A stretch of 64,000 nucleotides of DNA, taken from assembly GCA_963724365.1 (NCBI GenBank), contig CAVRUR010000004.1, positions 17,175-81,174 on the forward strand, read 5' to 3'. The notes beneath the pieces are model-generated. The model saw nothing but the letters and a program-made list of their open reading frames with translations, did not search any database and was not told the DNA's origin. Below are positions 53,153 to 61,390 of this stretch, piece by piece. Within the stretch, counting starts at the first letter, position 1. Every line of letters begins with the position of its first letter. The stretch comes from JALORV01 sp963724365. GTDB taxonomy: Bacteria; Pseudomonadota; Gammaproteobacteria; Burkholderiales; Burkholderiaceae_F. The position numbers were made by a program, and so were the translations under genes.

Positions 53153-53944
53153 TGCCGATCATCGAAACCAGCGGCGTGGGCAAGAACTTCGGCGCGGTGA
53201 CCGCCGCCGCCGACCTGTCGGTGCACATCGAGGACGACACGGTGGTCGGGCTCATCGGCGGCAACGGCGCCGGCAAGACCACCTTCCTCAACATGCTGAC
53301 CGGGTATCTGAAGCCGGACCGCGGCACCATCAGTTACGCCGGCCACGACATCACCAAGCTCGTGCCGCGCGAGGTCACACGGCTCGGCATGTGCCGCTCG
53401 TTCCAGATTCCGCAGCTCTTCGGCAGCCTCACCGTGCGCGAGAACCTGCTGGTCGCGCTCGGCGTCGTCGTCACCAACGCGAAGGCGTGGCAGAGCGGCG
53501 TCACCGTGACCGGCGACCGCGTCGACGCCGACCGCCGACGCGACGCTCGAGCAGTTCGGGCTGCAGGAGTGGCGCGACCGGCTGGCCGGCGTGCTGCCCG
53601 AAGGCGTGCGCAAGCTCCTCGACATCGCGATGGCGATGGTGGTGAAGCCGAAGGTGCTGCTGCTCGACGAGCCCACCAGCGGCGTCAGCGCCGACGAGAA
53701 GTTCGCGATCATGGACCGCGTGATGGCGGCGGTGCGCGCCGATCGCGTGACGATTCTCTTCGTCGAGCACGACATGGACATCGTGCGCCGCTACGCCGGC
53801 CGCGTGCTGGCGTTCTACGAGGGGCGGATCATCGCCGACGGCGCGCCGGACGCCGTGCTCAACGACGACGAGGTGCGCCGCTACGTCGTCGGCACCATCC
53901 ACGCGGCGGCAGTCGCACGCAAGGTGGCCCATGCTGCGCATTGA
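53152..53944 (+). CDS. livG: LivG-type ABC ATPase, frameshifted, atypical signature motif
   Basis: About 263 residues with the frame restored. Walker A GGNGAGKTTFLN, Q-loop CRSFQIPQLFG, Walker B VLLLDEPTSGVSADE, H-loop FVEHDMDIVRR. An extra G near 53530 (GTC-GAC-GCC-G-ACC) breaks the frame before ATLEQFGLQEWRDR. The ABC signature is LPEGVRKLLDIAMA instead of the usual LSxGxxR, which is odd. The stop overlaps the start of livF by 14 bases. Confidence 0.9.
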
Positions 53945-54593
53945 GAACCTGAACGTGTCGATCGGCTCGGTCGCGATCCTGCGCAACGTGGCACTCAGCG
54001 TCGAGGGCGGCGAGTTCGCGGGGCTGATCGGCCGCAACGGCGCCGGCAAGACCACGCTGATGCGCAGCATCATGGGCATCCTGCCGGCGCAGGCCGGCAC
54101 GATCACATTCGACGGCGCGCCGCTGACCGCGCTGCCGGTGCACGGCCGCGCGAAGCTCGGCATCGGCTACATGCCCGAGGACCGCCGCCTGATCCCCGAC
54201 CTGACGGTCGAGGAGAACATCCTGCTGCCGGCGTGGGCCATCGGCCTCGCCGACGCCGCCAAGCGGCTCGCCACCGTCTACGAACTCGTTCCCGAAGCGC
54301 GCGAGTTCGCGCAGCGCAAGGGGCTGCAACTTTCCGGCGGGCAGCAGAAGCTCGCCGCGCTGGCGCGCGCGCTGATGTGCGGCACGCGGCTGCTGCTGCT
54401 CGACGAGCCGTTCGAAGGCGTGGCGCCGGTGCTCGCGCGGCGGCTGGTGGACGTGATCGGCCGGCTGAAGCGCGAAGGCCTGTCGGTGATCCTGTCCGAG
54501 TCCGACCTCGCGCACTCGAGCGACATGCTCGACACGGTTCACCTGATCGACCGCGGCGCCGTCACGCGCGGCCGGCTCGAACAGGTCGAATGA
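53931..54593 (+). CDS. livF: LivF-type ABC ATPase
   Basis: 220 residues, slightly shorter than usual. Walker A GRNGAGKTTLMRS, GIGYMPEDRRLIPDLTVEEN, signature LSGGQQKLAALARAL, Walker B LLLLDEPFEGVAPV. The switch region reads ILSESDLAHSS where most LivF have VEQN. Energises the LivHM permease with LivG. Followed after 16 bases by the alcohol dehydrogenase gene. Confidence 0.93.
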   Translation: MLRIENLNVSIGSVAILRNVALSVEGGEFAGLIGRNGAGKTTLMRSIMGILPAQAGTITFDGAPLTALPVHGRAKLGIGYMPEDRRLIPDLTVEENILLPAWAIGLADAAKRLATVYELVPEAREFAQRKGLQLSGGQQKLAALARALMCGTRLLLLDEPFEGVAPVLARRLVDVIGRLKREGLSVILSESDLAHSSDMLDTVHLIDRGAVTRGRLEQVE

Positions 54594-54609
54594 ACTGAAG
54601 GAGGACGCG

Positions 54610-55740
54610 ATGAAGATCCACGGAGCCGTGCTGCACGCGATGGGTGCAGCCACGCCCTATGCGCAATCGAAGCCGCTGGCGATCGAGGCGGTCGAGCTCG
54701 ACGCCCCGGGCCCGGGCGAGGTGCTGGTGAAGATCGCCGCCGCGGGCCTGTGCCACTCCGACCTCTCCGTGATCAACGGCGACCGGCCGCGGCCGACACC
54801 GATGCTGCTCGGCCACGAAGCGGCCGGCATCGTCGAAGCGACCGGTGCCGGCGTCGACGATCTCAAGCGCGGCGACCACGTGGTGATGGTCTTCGTGCCG
54901 AGCTGCGGCCACTGCGCGCCGTGCGCCGAAGGCCGGCCCGCGCTGTGCGAGCCGGGCGCCGTCGCCAACACGGCGGGCACGCTGCTGAGCGGCACCATGA
55001 GACTGCACCGGAACGGCCAGCCGCTGTATCACCACCTGGGCTGCTCGGCCTTCGCCGAGTACGCGACGGTGTCGCGCCGCTCGCTGGTGAAGATCGATCC
55101 GGAACTGCCGCTGTCGGAAGCGGCGCTCTTCGGCTGCGCGGTGCTCACCGGCGTCGGCGCGGTGGTCAACACCGCGAAGCTCGCGATGGGGCAGACCGCG
55201 GCGGTGATCGGGCTGGGCGGCGTCGGGCTCGCCGCCGTGCTCGGCGCGGTGTGCGCGGGCGCGAGCCGCATCGTCGCGATCGACCTGGCCGACGACAAGC
55301 TGCAACTGGCGAAGGGCCTCGGCGCGACCGACCTCTACAACGCGGCGTCCGAATCGATCGTCGACGAGGTGAAGGCCGCCACCCGCGGCGGCGTCGATTT
55401 CGCGATGGAGTTCGCCGGCTCGGTGAAGGCGATGGAACTCGCCTACAAGATCACGCGCCGCGGCGGCACGACGATCTCCGCCGGCCTGCCGCCGCCGACC
55501 CACATGCTGCAGATGCCGCACGTCAACATGGTCGCCGAGGAGCGCACGATCAAGGGCAGCTACATCGGCACCTGCGTGCCGGTGCGCGACCTGCCGCGCT
55601 ACATCGCGCTGTATCGGCAGGGACGGTTGCCGGTCGACAAGCTGCTGAGCGGGAGGTTGAAGCTCGAGGAGATCAACCTCGGGTTTGATCTCTTGAGAGA
55701 AGGGAAGGCGGTGCGGCAGGTGGTGGAGTTCGCACACTGA
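54610..55740 (+). CDS. Zinc-dependent alcohol dehydrogenase (MDR family)
   Basis: 376 residues. Catalytic zinc ligands C in GLCHSDLSV and H in LLGHEAAGIVEA; structural-zinc loop CGHCAPCAEGRPALC with four cysteines; NAD fold AAVIGLGGVGLAAVLGA. Length and loops fit class III-like MDR enzymes. It lies 16 bases behind livF with GGAGG-like AAGGAGG before ATG 54610, so it belongs to the liv transcript; the transported compound may be an alcohol/aldehyde precursor or a side product. Confidence 0.9.
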   Translation: MKIHGAVLHAMGAATPYAQSKPLAIEAVELDAPGPGEVLVKIAAAGLCHSDLSVINGDRPRPTPMLLGHEAAGIVEATGAGVDDLKRGDHVVMVFVPSCGHCAPCAEGRPALCEPGAVANTAGTLLSGTMRLHRNGQPLYHHLGCSAFAEYATVSRRSLVKIDPELPLSEAALFGCAVLTGVGAVVNTAKLAMGQTAAVIGLGGVGLAAVLGAVCAGASRIVAIDLADDKLQLAKGLGATDLYNAASESIVDEVKAATRGGVDFAMEFAGSVKAMELAYKITRRGGTTISAGLPPPTHMLQMPHVNMVAEERTIKGSYIGTCVPVRDLPRYIALYRQGRLPVDKLLSGRLKLEEINLGFDLLREGKAVRQVVEFAH

Positions 55741-55762
55741 GGAGCGGCACGAGAGCGCGGCT

Positions 55763-56302
55763 TCATGCGCGCTTTAGACCCCGCTTACGAGGCGCCGCGC
55801 GCGCGCTTCGCCTGACAGTCGCGTATTTCGCCCTCGGTTCGGCTACTTGTGGCGTTGACGCGCTTTTGCGCGCCCAACGCACGGCCTCAAACACGTGCGC
55901 TTCAGTCAACCCCAGCGTCGTGAGCTTGGCGCGCGCGGCAACAGTCTCGGCAATCAGAACCTTCGCTGGAATGCCGAGACTCTCATGCAGTCTGCGGATC
56001 ATGGCCAGCGTCAGCGGGCGCTTGCGGTTCAAGACCTCGTAGACGCGGTTGCTCTTACCGATGAGTGGCTCCAGATCCTTCACCGACAGGCCGCCTTGCT
56101 CCATCCGGAATTTGATGGCCTCCACCGGGTCAGGTGGGCTGATGGGAACGTGCCTGGCTTCATAGACCTGAACCAACGTGACCAGGACGTCCAGACGATC
56201 TCCGTCCGCGGTGCCTGGAGGGAGGTCAGCCTCCATCAGGGCGGAAATCTCCTTGAGGGCGGCCTTGTAGTCTGCTTTGCTGCGAATGGGACGAATGTCC
56301 AT
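55763..56302 (-). CDS. higA: HigA-type antitoxin with extended basic C-terminus
   Basis: 179 residues. Helical N-terminal part (MDIRPIRSKADYKAALKEIS), then a HTH (FRMEQGGLSVKDLEPLIGKS, NRKRPLTLAMIRRLHESLGI). The last 35 residues are rich in Arg/Lys and Ala, beyond the family's usual end. Partner of the toxin gene 18 bases upstream; should repress the operon and neutralise the toxin. Confidence 0.88.
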   Translation of the reverse strand: MDIRPIRSKADYKAALKEISALMEADLPPGTADGDRLDVLVTLVQVYEARHVPISPPDPVEAIKFRMEQGGLSVKDLEPLIGKSNRVYEVLNRKRPLTLAMIRRLHESLGIPAKVLIAETVAARAKLTTLGLTEAHVFEAVRWARKSASTPQVAEPRAKYATVRRSARAAPRKRGLKRA

Positions 56303-56320
56303 GTGATTCTCCGAGGCCGC

Positions 56321-56623
56321 TCAGGCCATATCAACGGTCTCTGCGTCCACTGCGTCGTACTCCTTGTGGGTGCCGACGAACTTCACGTAGACGACCTGCA
56401 ACTTGTAGGCAATGGCCACGACCAGCCGGTAGTCGTTGCCCCTGATGTTGAAGACGACGCGGCGGTTCTTCAGGATGCTGGCGCTGCGGTAACGCTCCTT
56501 GATATCCGAGGGCTGGCTCCAGGACGCGTTCGTTGCCTCCTCGAACCAGGCCCTCAAAGGCTGCTCGGCGTCGGGATGCCGCTTCCAGAAGGTCCTTAAT
56601 GTGGAAACGGCAATTACGCGCAT
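56321..56623 (-). CDS. higB: HigB-type mRNA interferase toxin
   Basis: 100 residues, RelE/HigB fold. MRVIAVSTLRTFWKRHPDAE, SILKNRRVVFNIRGNDYRLV and YVKFVGTHKEYDAVDAETVD match the HigB type that cuts translated mRNA at ribosomes. ATG 56623 is the natural start; a much longer open frame upstream is an artefact of GC-rich sequence opposite the ABC exporter. Toxin first, antitoxin second is the HigBA order. Confidence 0.9.
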   Translation of the reverse strand: MRVIAVSTLRTFWKRHPDAEQPLRAWFEEATNASWSQPSDIKERYRSASILKNRRVVFNIRGNDYRLVVAIAYKLQVVYVKFVGTHKEYDAVDAETVDMA

Positions 56624-56739
56624 TTGCAACAGAGTAGTCCCAAAATGGGACCTGCGCAAGCGCCTGCGGCCTGCACGTCCGGCGCTCACGGCGGCCTGCG
56701 GGACCTCAGGAGCGCCGTCCCCCGAACGAGCGCCAACCG

Positions 56740-58644
56740 CTACCGATACCCCGCCGCCTGCAGTTCGAACAGTTCCGCGTAGCGCCCGTCCTGTTGCACC
56801 AGCTCGTCGTGCGTGCCGGCGGCCTCGACGTGGCCGTCGACCAGCACGACGATGCGATCGGCCATGCGCACGCTGGAAAAGCGGTGCGAGATCAGCACGA
56901 CGGTCTTGCCGTGGGAGAGTTCCTTGAACCGCTCGAACACTTCGTACTCGGCGCGCGCATCGAGCGCGGCGGTCGGTTCGTCGAGGATCAGCAGCTGCGC
57001 ATCGCGCATGTAGGCGCGCGCGATCGCGATCTTCTGCCACTCGCCGCCTGACAGGTCGACCCCGGTCCGGAACCGCTTGCCGAGCACCTGCTCGTAGCCC
57101 TGCGGCAGCTTGGCGATGACTTCGTCGGCCAGGCTGCGCTCGGCGGCCTCGACGATGCGCTCGCGGTCGTCGCGCGCCTCGATGCGGCCGACCGCGATGT
57201 TGTCGGCGGCACTGAAGTAGTAGCGCACGAAGTCCTGGAAGATGACGCCGATGTTGGCGCGCAGCGCGAACAGGTCGTATTCGCGCAGGTCGTGGCCGTC
57301 GAGCAGGATGCGGCCTTCGTCCGGGTCGTACAGGCGCGCCAGCAGCTTGACCAGCGTGGTCTTGCCGGCGCCGTTTTCGCCCACCAGCGCGAGGATTTCG
57401 CCGGCGCGCAGTTCGAAGCTCAGGTTGCGCACGGCCCAGCGCTCGGCGCCCGGATAGCGAAAGCCCACGTTCTCGAACGCGAAGCCGCGCTGGATCGGAA
57501 CCGGAAACGGCCGCGGGTTCGGCGGCTGCACGATTTCCGGCTCGATCTCGAAGAACGAGAAGAGATCGTCCAGATAGAGCGCCTGGCCCGCGACCTGCGA
57601 GAACCCCATCAGCAGGCTTTCCAGCAGGTTGCGCAGGCGGCGGAACGAGCCGGCGAGGAACGTCAGGTCGCCGATCGTGAAATCGCCGTGCAGCGTGCGC
57701 CACACGATGTAGGCGTAGGCGACGTAGTAGGCGAGCGTGCCGATCGCGGTCAGCACGCTGCCCCAGCCCGCGCGGCGCATCGCAATCCGGCGGTTGGCCG
57801 CGAAGAAGCTTTCGGCGAGCGTGCGGTAGCGGTCGATCAGGAACCGGTTGAGGCCGAAGATCTTCACTTCCTTGGCCGTCTCGACGCTCGCGCCGGTCTG
57901 CCGCACGTAGTCGAGCTCGCGCCGCTCCGGTGTGCGCGCGAAGTTGAGCGAATAGCTCTGCGCGTTGAAGTGCGCCTCGCCGATGAACGCCGGCAGCAGC
58001 GCAATGGCGAGCAGCACGATCAGCCACGGCGCGTACACGATCAGCCCGGCCGCGAAGCTGACGACGGTGATCACGTCCTGCGCCTGGCCGAAGAGTTGCC
58101 CGATCAGGCTGGTGCGGCCGGCGGCCTGGCGCCGCGCGCGCTCGAGCCGGTCCTGCAGCTCGCTGTCCTCGAAGTCCTCGAGGTCGAGCGTGGCGGCGTG
58201 CTCCATCAGCCGCAAACTGGTCTCGTTGCTGAAGCGCTCCGACAGCAGCGAATCGAGCAGCGAAACCACGCGGCCCGACACGTCGGAGGCGACCGCCAGC
58301 GCGAACTCGAGCGCGAGCAGCCAGCCGATGCGGTCGAGCGCGCCGCTGGCGAACCACTCGCGCAGCGTGTCGTTGGCCGACGGCGCGCCGGCGAGCAGCA
58401 CCACCTCGTCGATGATCAGCTTGCCGACGTAGAGCGTCGCGACCGGCAACAGCGCGCGCAGGAAGCGCAACACGCCCGCGCCGAGCGTCAACGCCGGGCT
58501 GGTCTGCCAGACGAGCTTCAGGAACGGCGGCAGGTTGCGCAGCGCGCCCAGCCGCTCGCGCCAGCGTTGTGCCTGCGGCAGCGGCGGACCACCGCCGGGA
58601 GGGGCCGAAGACACCCGGCCGCCCATCGCGTAATTCTTCGGCAT
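56740..58644 (-). CDS. ABC exporter, fused permease and ATPase
   Basis: 634 residues, half-transporter. Six-helix membrane domain (about 55-350), then ATPase with Walker A VGENGAGKTTLVKL, signature LSGGEWQKIAIARAY, Walker B LLILDEPTAALDARAE and H-loop VLISHRFSSVRMADRI. Pro/Gly-rich N-terminus. The NIAVGR...D/E-loop pattern fits lipid- or peptide-exporting half-transporters; substrate unknown. No partner gene adjacent, so it should form a homodimer. Confidence 0.9.
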   Translation of the reverse strand: MPKNYAMGGRVSSAPPGGGPPLPQAQRWRERLGALRNLPPFLKLVWQTSPALTLGAGVLRFLRALLPVATLYVGKLIIDEVVLLAGAPSANDTLREWFASGALDRIGWLLALEFALAVASDVSGRVVSLLDSLLSERFSNETSLRLMEHAATLDLEDFEDSELQDRLERARRQAAGRTSLIGQLFGQAQDVITVVSFAAGLIVYAPWLIVLLAIALLPAFIGEAHFNAQSYSLNFARTPERRELDYVRQTGASVETAKEVKIFGLNRFLIDRYRTLAESFFAANRRIAMRRAGWGSVLTAIGTLAYYVAYAYIVWRTLHGDFTIGDLTFLAGSFRRLRNLLESLLMGFSQVAGQALYLDDLFSFFEIEPEIVQPPNPRPFPVPIQRGFAFENVGFRYPGAERWAVRNLSFELRAGEILALVGENGAGKTTLVKLLARLYDPDEGRILLDGHDLREYDLFALRANIGVIFQDFVRYYFSAADNIAVGRIEARDDRERIVEAAERSLADEVIAKLPQGYEQVLGKRFRTGVDLSGGEWQKIAIARAYMRDAQLLILDEPTAALDARAEYEVFERFKELSHGKTVVLISHRFSSVRMADRIVVLVDGHVEAAGTHDELVQQDGRYAELFELQAAGYR

Positions 58645-58804
58645 GCGGCGATTGTGCCGAAGCGCGAGAGGCCCCGCAGTGGCAATGCGTGCAGCGGCTC
58701 AGCGATGCAACGCTCGGCCTCGTCATGCGATGCTGCCATCTGCACATGCACCGAAGGCGGCTATGGCCCTGAAATAGCGCCCGGCTTCGGGGCAATTCCC
58801 CCGC

Positions 58805-58832
58805 TTGACAGCGTGTATAGCCTAGCTATACA
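58805..58832 (+). promoter_or_regulatory. Promoter with palindromic operator of orphan higA
   Basis: TTGACA (58805-58810), 16 bases, TATACA (58827-58832): a strong sigma-70 promoter. Over it lies a perfect palindrome TGTATAGC-CTA-GCTATACA (58814-58832), covering the spacer and the -10, which is what an autorepressing antitoxin would need. Confidence 0.7.
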
Positions 58833-58874
58833 GCGATCCTGGTCGATTATCAGGATTACCACTGAGGCAAGAAC

Positions 58875-59198
58875 ATGGCACAGATGCACAACCCCCCGCA
58901 CCCCGGACTCACCCTGCGCGACGACGTGTTGCCGGCGCTCGGGCTCAGCGTCACCGCCGCGGCCGACCAGCTTGGAGTCACGCGCGCCGCGCTGTCGCGC
59001 GTGCTACATGGCCACGCGGCGATCACGCCAGAGATGGCCCTGCGCATTGAGCGCTGGCTTGGCGTCGATCGCGGCGGCCGTGCAACGCTCTGGCTGGCAC
59101 AGCAGACTGAGTACGACCTGTGGCACGTTGCGCAGGCGCGGAAGAAAGCCCTGGCGAAGGTCAAGCACGTCGAGGCTGGCGAGCTGGTCGCCGCGTAG
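58875..59198 (+). CDS. HigA/VapI-type antitoxin without adjacent toxin
   Basis: 107 residues, XRE-family HTH of the HigA group: NPPHPGLTLRDDVLPALGLS, AADQLGVTRAALSRVLHGHA, RIERWLGVDRGGRATLWLAQ. The usual upstream higB is absent; only a possible toxin tail (VDYQDYH then TGA at 58863) lies between the promoter and this gene. GAGG precedes ATG 58875. It may still repress itself through the palindrome at 58814. Confidence 0.88.
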   Translation: MAQMHNPPHPGLTLRDDVLPALGLSVTAAADQLGVTRAALSRVLHGHAAITPEMALRIERWLGVDRGGRATLWLAQQTEYDLWHVAQARKKALAKVKHVEAGELVAA

Positions 59199-59506
59199 CG
59201 GGGTGCGGTCGAGTCTGAAACAGCTGGCGCTGGCGGCCGTTTGGCTTTCTGGCCACCCGCGCGAGTTCTGGCGACAAGAGTCGCACGTTTGGAGCGACTC
59301 CCGCCGTGGGCTGTTCAAGGGGCCAGCGGGGTGAACATCAGGCCTGGGACCACGCTGTTGAGCCGGATACCGCGCGCTGCGTAGATCACGGAAGGGGGCA
59401 ACGACTGACCTCGAACAGCGGCCCCATTCGGCCCTCTTTTCCGCGCGACGGCGGCGCGTTCGCTGCCTATCCTGTGAGCGATCGGTACCTCACCGGCGCT
59501 TTGGGT
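59199..59506. other. Gene-poor stretch with SDR fragment
   Basis: About 308 bases. The only recognisable content is the SDR fragment at 59331-59389 on the minus strand; the remainder shows nothing assignable. Confidence 0.4.
59331..59389 (-). pseudogene. Fragment of a short-chain dehydrogenase gene
   Basis: The minus strand reads VIYAARGIRLNSVVPGLMFT, nearly the same as VIYAPKGIRLNSVVPGLMFT in the intact SDR gene at 60427-61221. DNA identity is high over about 60 bases (for example GGGACCACGCTGTTGAGCCG in both) and stops abruptly at both ends. It is a scrap of a related gene left by rearrangement. Confidence 0.7.
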
Positions 59507-59899
59507 ATGAGCGATCGCGTCGTAAACGCTGTCATCTGTGTAGGCTTCGTGGCCATCATCGGCGGCTCGGTCGCTGTCATGCTGAGCTCGGGCGCGTCGA
59601 TCCTCTCCGTTCCCTCCGGCAATGCCAAGAAGACGCCGGCAGCGGAGACGCCCAGTCGCGCTCCGGTCCAAAGCGCCGAGCCGGTAGTCGAGCCAGCCCA
59701 ACGGACGCCGGTCTCATCCGCCCTGAAGCTCGAGGCCTCCCAGCGGATGACCCCCGGCGTCTATCGTTGCCAGGAGGACGGCAAGATCATCTACGCCAGC
59801 CAGCCCTGCATGAACGGCCGGCAGGTTGAGAGCCGCCACAGCGACGGGTCCAACGCCACTTCTGTGCCCAAGCAGTCAGGCCAGCCTACGACACGCTGA
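59507..59899 (+). CDS. DUF4124-like membrane/periplasmic protein
   Basis: 130 residues. N-terminal hydrophobic anchor (MSDRVVNAVICVGFVAIIGG), Pro/Ala/Ser-rich linker, then a small C-terminal domain GVYRCQEDGKIIYASQPCMN with two cysteines, the DUF4124 pattern (Y-x-C-x-x-x-G-x-x-x-Y...PC). Function unknown. Sits between gene fragments; start ATG 59507 has a weak ribosome site (TTGGGT). Confidence 0.65.
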   Translation: MSDRVVNAVICVGFVAIIGGSVAVMLSSGASILSVPSGNAKKTPAAETPSRAPVQSAEPVVEPAQRTPVSSALKLEASQRMTPGVYRCQEDGKIIYASQPCMNGRQVESRHSDGSNATSVPKQSGQPTTR

Positions 59900-59922
59900 C
59901 GATAAGCTGCTTGATCGCGTCG

Positions 59923-60198
59923 CTAGGCCACCGCCGACGAAGCCGGTGGCAGCTCGGCATTGAGCAGTTTCACATAGCGCCGGTAGCTGAACACCCGATC
60001 GCGCTGACGCCGCGTCAACTCGGCCACGATGCCCAGGTCGACGAGATGGCCGAGAGACTTGTTGACGGTGGCGGGGGTGAGGCCAGTCGCCCTGACGAGC
60101 GCGGCCGACGTCATGAGGGGCTGTTTCTGCATCGCCTGATGCACAGCCAGAGCCGAAGAAGCCGCACGGCCGAGACCGGCAATGCGGTCGCGGTCCTT
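59923..60198 (-). pseudogene. Decayed second copy of fic, 3' third only
   Basis: The minus strand reads VHQAMQKQPLMTSAALVRAT, PATVNKSLGHLVDLGIVAEL and FSYRRYVKLLNAELPP, matching the winged-helix end of the Fic protein at 48347 with few changes. It is cut at 60198, exactly where the operator block begins, so the Fic catalytic domain has been deleted. Confidence 0.85.
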
Positions 60199-60246
60199 CC
60201 TAAAACAGTGGGCTCGGCTATTTTAGGTTGAATCGCTTTCCTAAAA
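60199..60246. promoter_or_regulatory. Second copy of the fic operator block
   Basis: CCTAAAA (60199-60205), TTTTAGG (60221-60227) and CCTAAAA (60240-60246), with the same spacing as 49537-49584 and only one or two base differences. It is joined directly to the truncated fic copy. Confidence 0.6.
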
Positions 60247-60340
60247 CAACGCCTACGCTGGCTTAGTGGGCGGCCGAACCTACCGAGTGTTCAAGTTCCA
60301 GCAATGAGGTCACAAACTGTGACCGCATGCCCGTACGCAG

Positions 60341-60406
60341 CTCTTCGACATCCTCGGTGCTTTGCAGAGGAAGACCAAGGTCAGGCTGGCGGTGACTGCG
60401 AAGTAG
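60341..60406 (+). pseudogene. Tail of a second antitoxin copy
   Basis: LFDILGALQRKTKVRLAVTAK then TAG, almost the same as the last 21 residues of the truncated antitoxin ending at 49763. The bases between 60263 and 60340 do not match; they include a small inverted repeat GGTCAC-AAACT-GTGACC at 60308-60324. Confidence 0.75.
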
Positions 60407-60426
60407 GCTAGAAATCAGCGCGCGTA

Positions 60427-61221
60427 TCAGCGCGTAGCAGCCGTCAGGCCCCCATCGACCACGATCTGCTGCCCCGTGATGTATTTGCTTTCGTCGCTGG
60501 CCAGGAAGAGCACGGCGTGCGCGACGTCCCACGCGTCGCCCATGCGCCCCATCGGCACCTGCTTGTGCCGTTGCGCGACGAAACCCTCGAAGTCGCCCTG
60601 CGCGTATTTGTCGGCGAGGCGCTTCACCAGCGGCGTGAACATCAGCCCCGGGACCACGCTGTTGAGCCGGATCCCTTTCGGCGCATAGATCACCGCAGTG
60701 GTCTGCGTCATCTGCATCAGCGCCGCCTTCGCCGCCGCGTACGCGACCTGCGGCTTGCCGATGTAGCGCAGCCCGGCGATCGACGAGATGTTGACCACCG
60801 AGCCGCCGCCCTGGCGTTCCATGACCGGAAGCACGTGCTTGCACATGAGGAACGCGGCCTTCAGGTTCACGTCCATCTGCTCGTCCCAGACGGCTTCGTC
60901 CATCGTGACCGGGTCGCCCGGCTCGGAGCGCCCGACGTTGTTGACCAGGATGTCGATGCGGCCGAACCGCGCCATGCAGGCATCGACGAGCGCCTCGACG
61001 TCGGCCGCCTTCGTCACGTCGCAGGCCCGGACCTCGGCGACGCCGCCTTCGTCCTCGATCAGCTTGCGGGTGGCCTGCGCGGCCGCGAGATCGAGGTCGC
61101 AGCCGAAGACGCTGGCACCTTGCCTGGCAAGAAGAACGGCTATCGCCTTGCCGTTGCCCCACCCCTCGCCGATGGTTCCGCAACCGGTGACCAGGGCGAC
61201 CTTGCCGTCCAGCCTGAGCAC
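60427..61221 (-). CDS. Short-chain dehydrogenase/reductase
   Basis: 264 residues, classical SDR. Cofactor loop VTGCGTIGEGWGNGKAIAV (a longer variant of TGxxxGxG), NNVG, active-site Ser in NISSIAGLRYIG, catalytic Tyr/Lys in AYAAAKAAL, and the C-terminal DESKYITGQQIVVDGGLTAA. NAD(P)-dependent oxidoreductase, substrate unknown. GTG 61221 is preceded by GGAGGAAGTCAC, better than the upstream ATG. Flanked by remnants on both sides. Confidence 0.92.
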   Translation of the reverse strand: MLRLDGKVALVTGCGTIGEGWGNGKAIAVLLARQGASVFGCDLDLAAAQATRKLIEDEGGVAEVRACDVTKAADVEALVDACMARFGRIDILVNNVGRSEPGDPVTMDEAVWDEQMDVNLKAAFLMCKHVLPVMERQGGGSVVNISSIAGLRYIGKPQVAYAAAKAALMQMTQTTAVIYAPKGIRLNSVVPGLMFTPLVKRLADKYAQGDFEGFVAQRHKQVPMGRMGDAWDVAHAVLFLASDESKYITGQQIVVDGGLTAATR

Positions 61222-61390
61222 GTGACTTCCTCCGTATCTGCCCCGGCAATCTTCCGCCGCAATTCGAATCATTATTGCGCTTCGATCGAACGCAGCCGGG
61301 CACTTTTCTACATCAGCTAGGCGAGCCGCCTAGCATCAACAGTAGTTAACTAGTGTGTTCTTCAGGCCGCCACGGCTCGCGAGCTAGTGT

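Noticed and set aside
56321..58795. 824-codon minus-strand frame ending with the HigB sequence
   Set aside because: Everything before ATG 56623 is a frame-shifted reading of the ABC exporter gene; only the last 100 codons are HigB.
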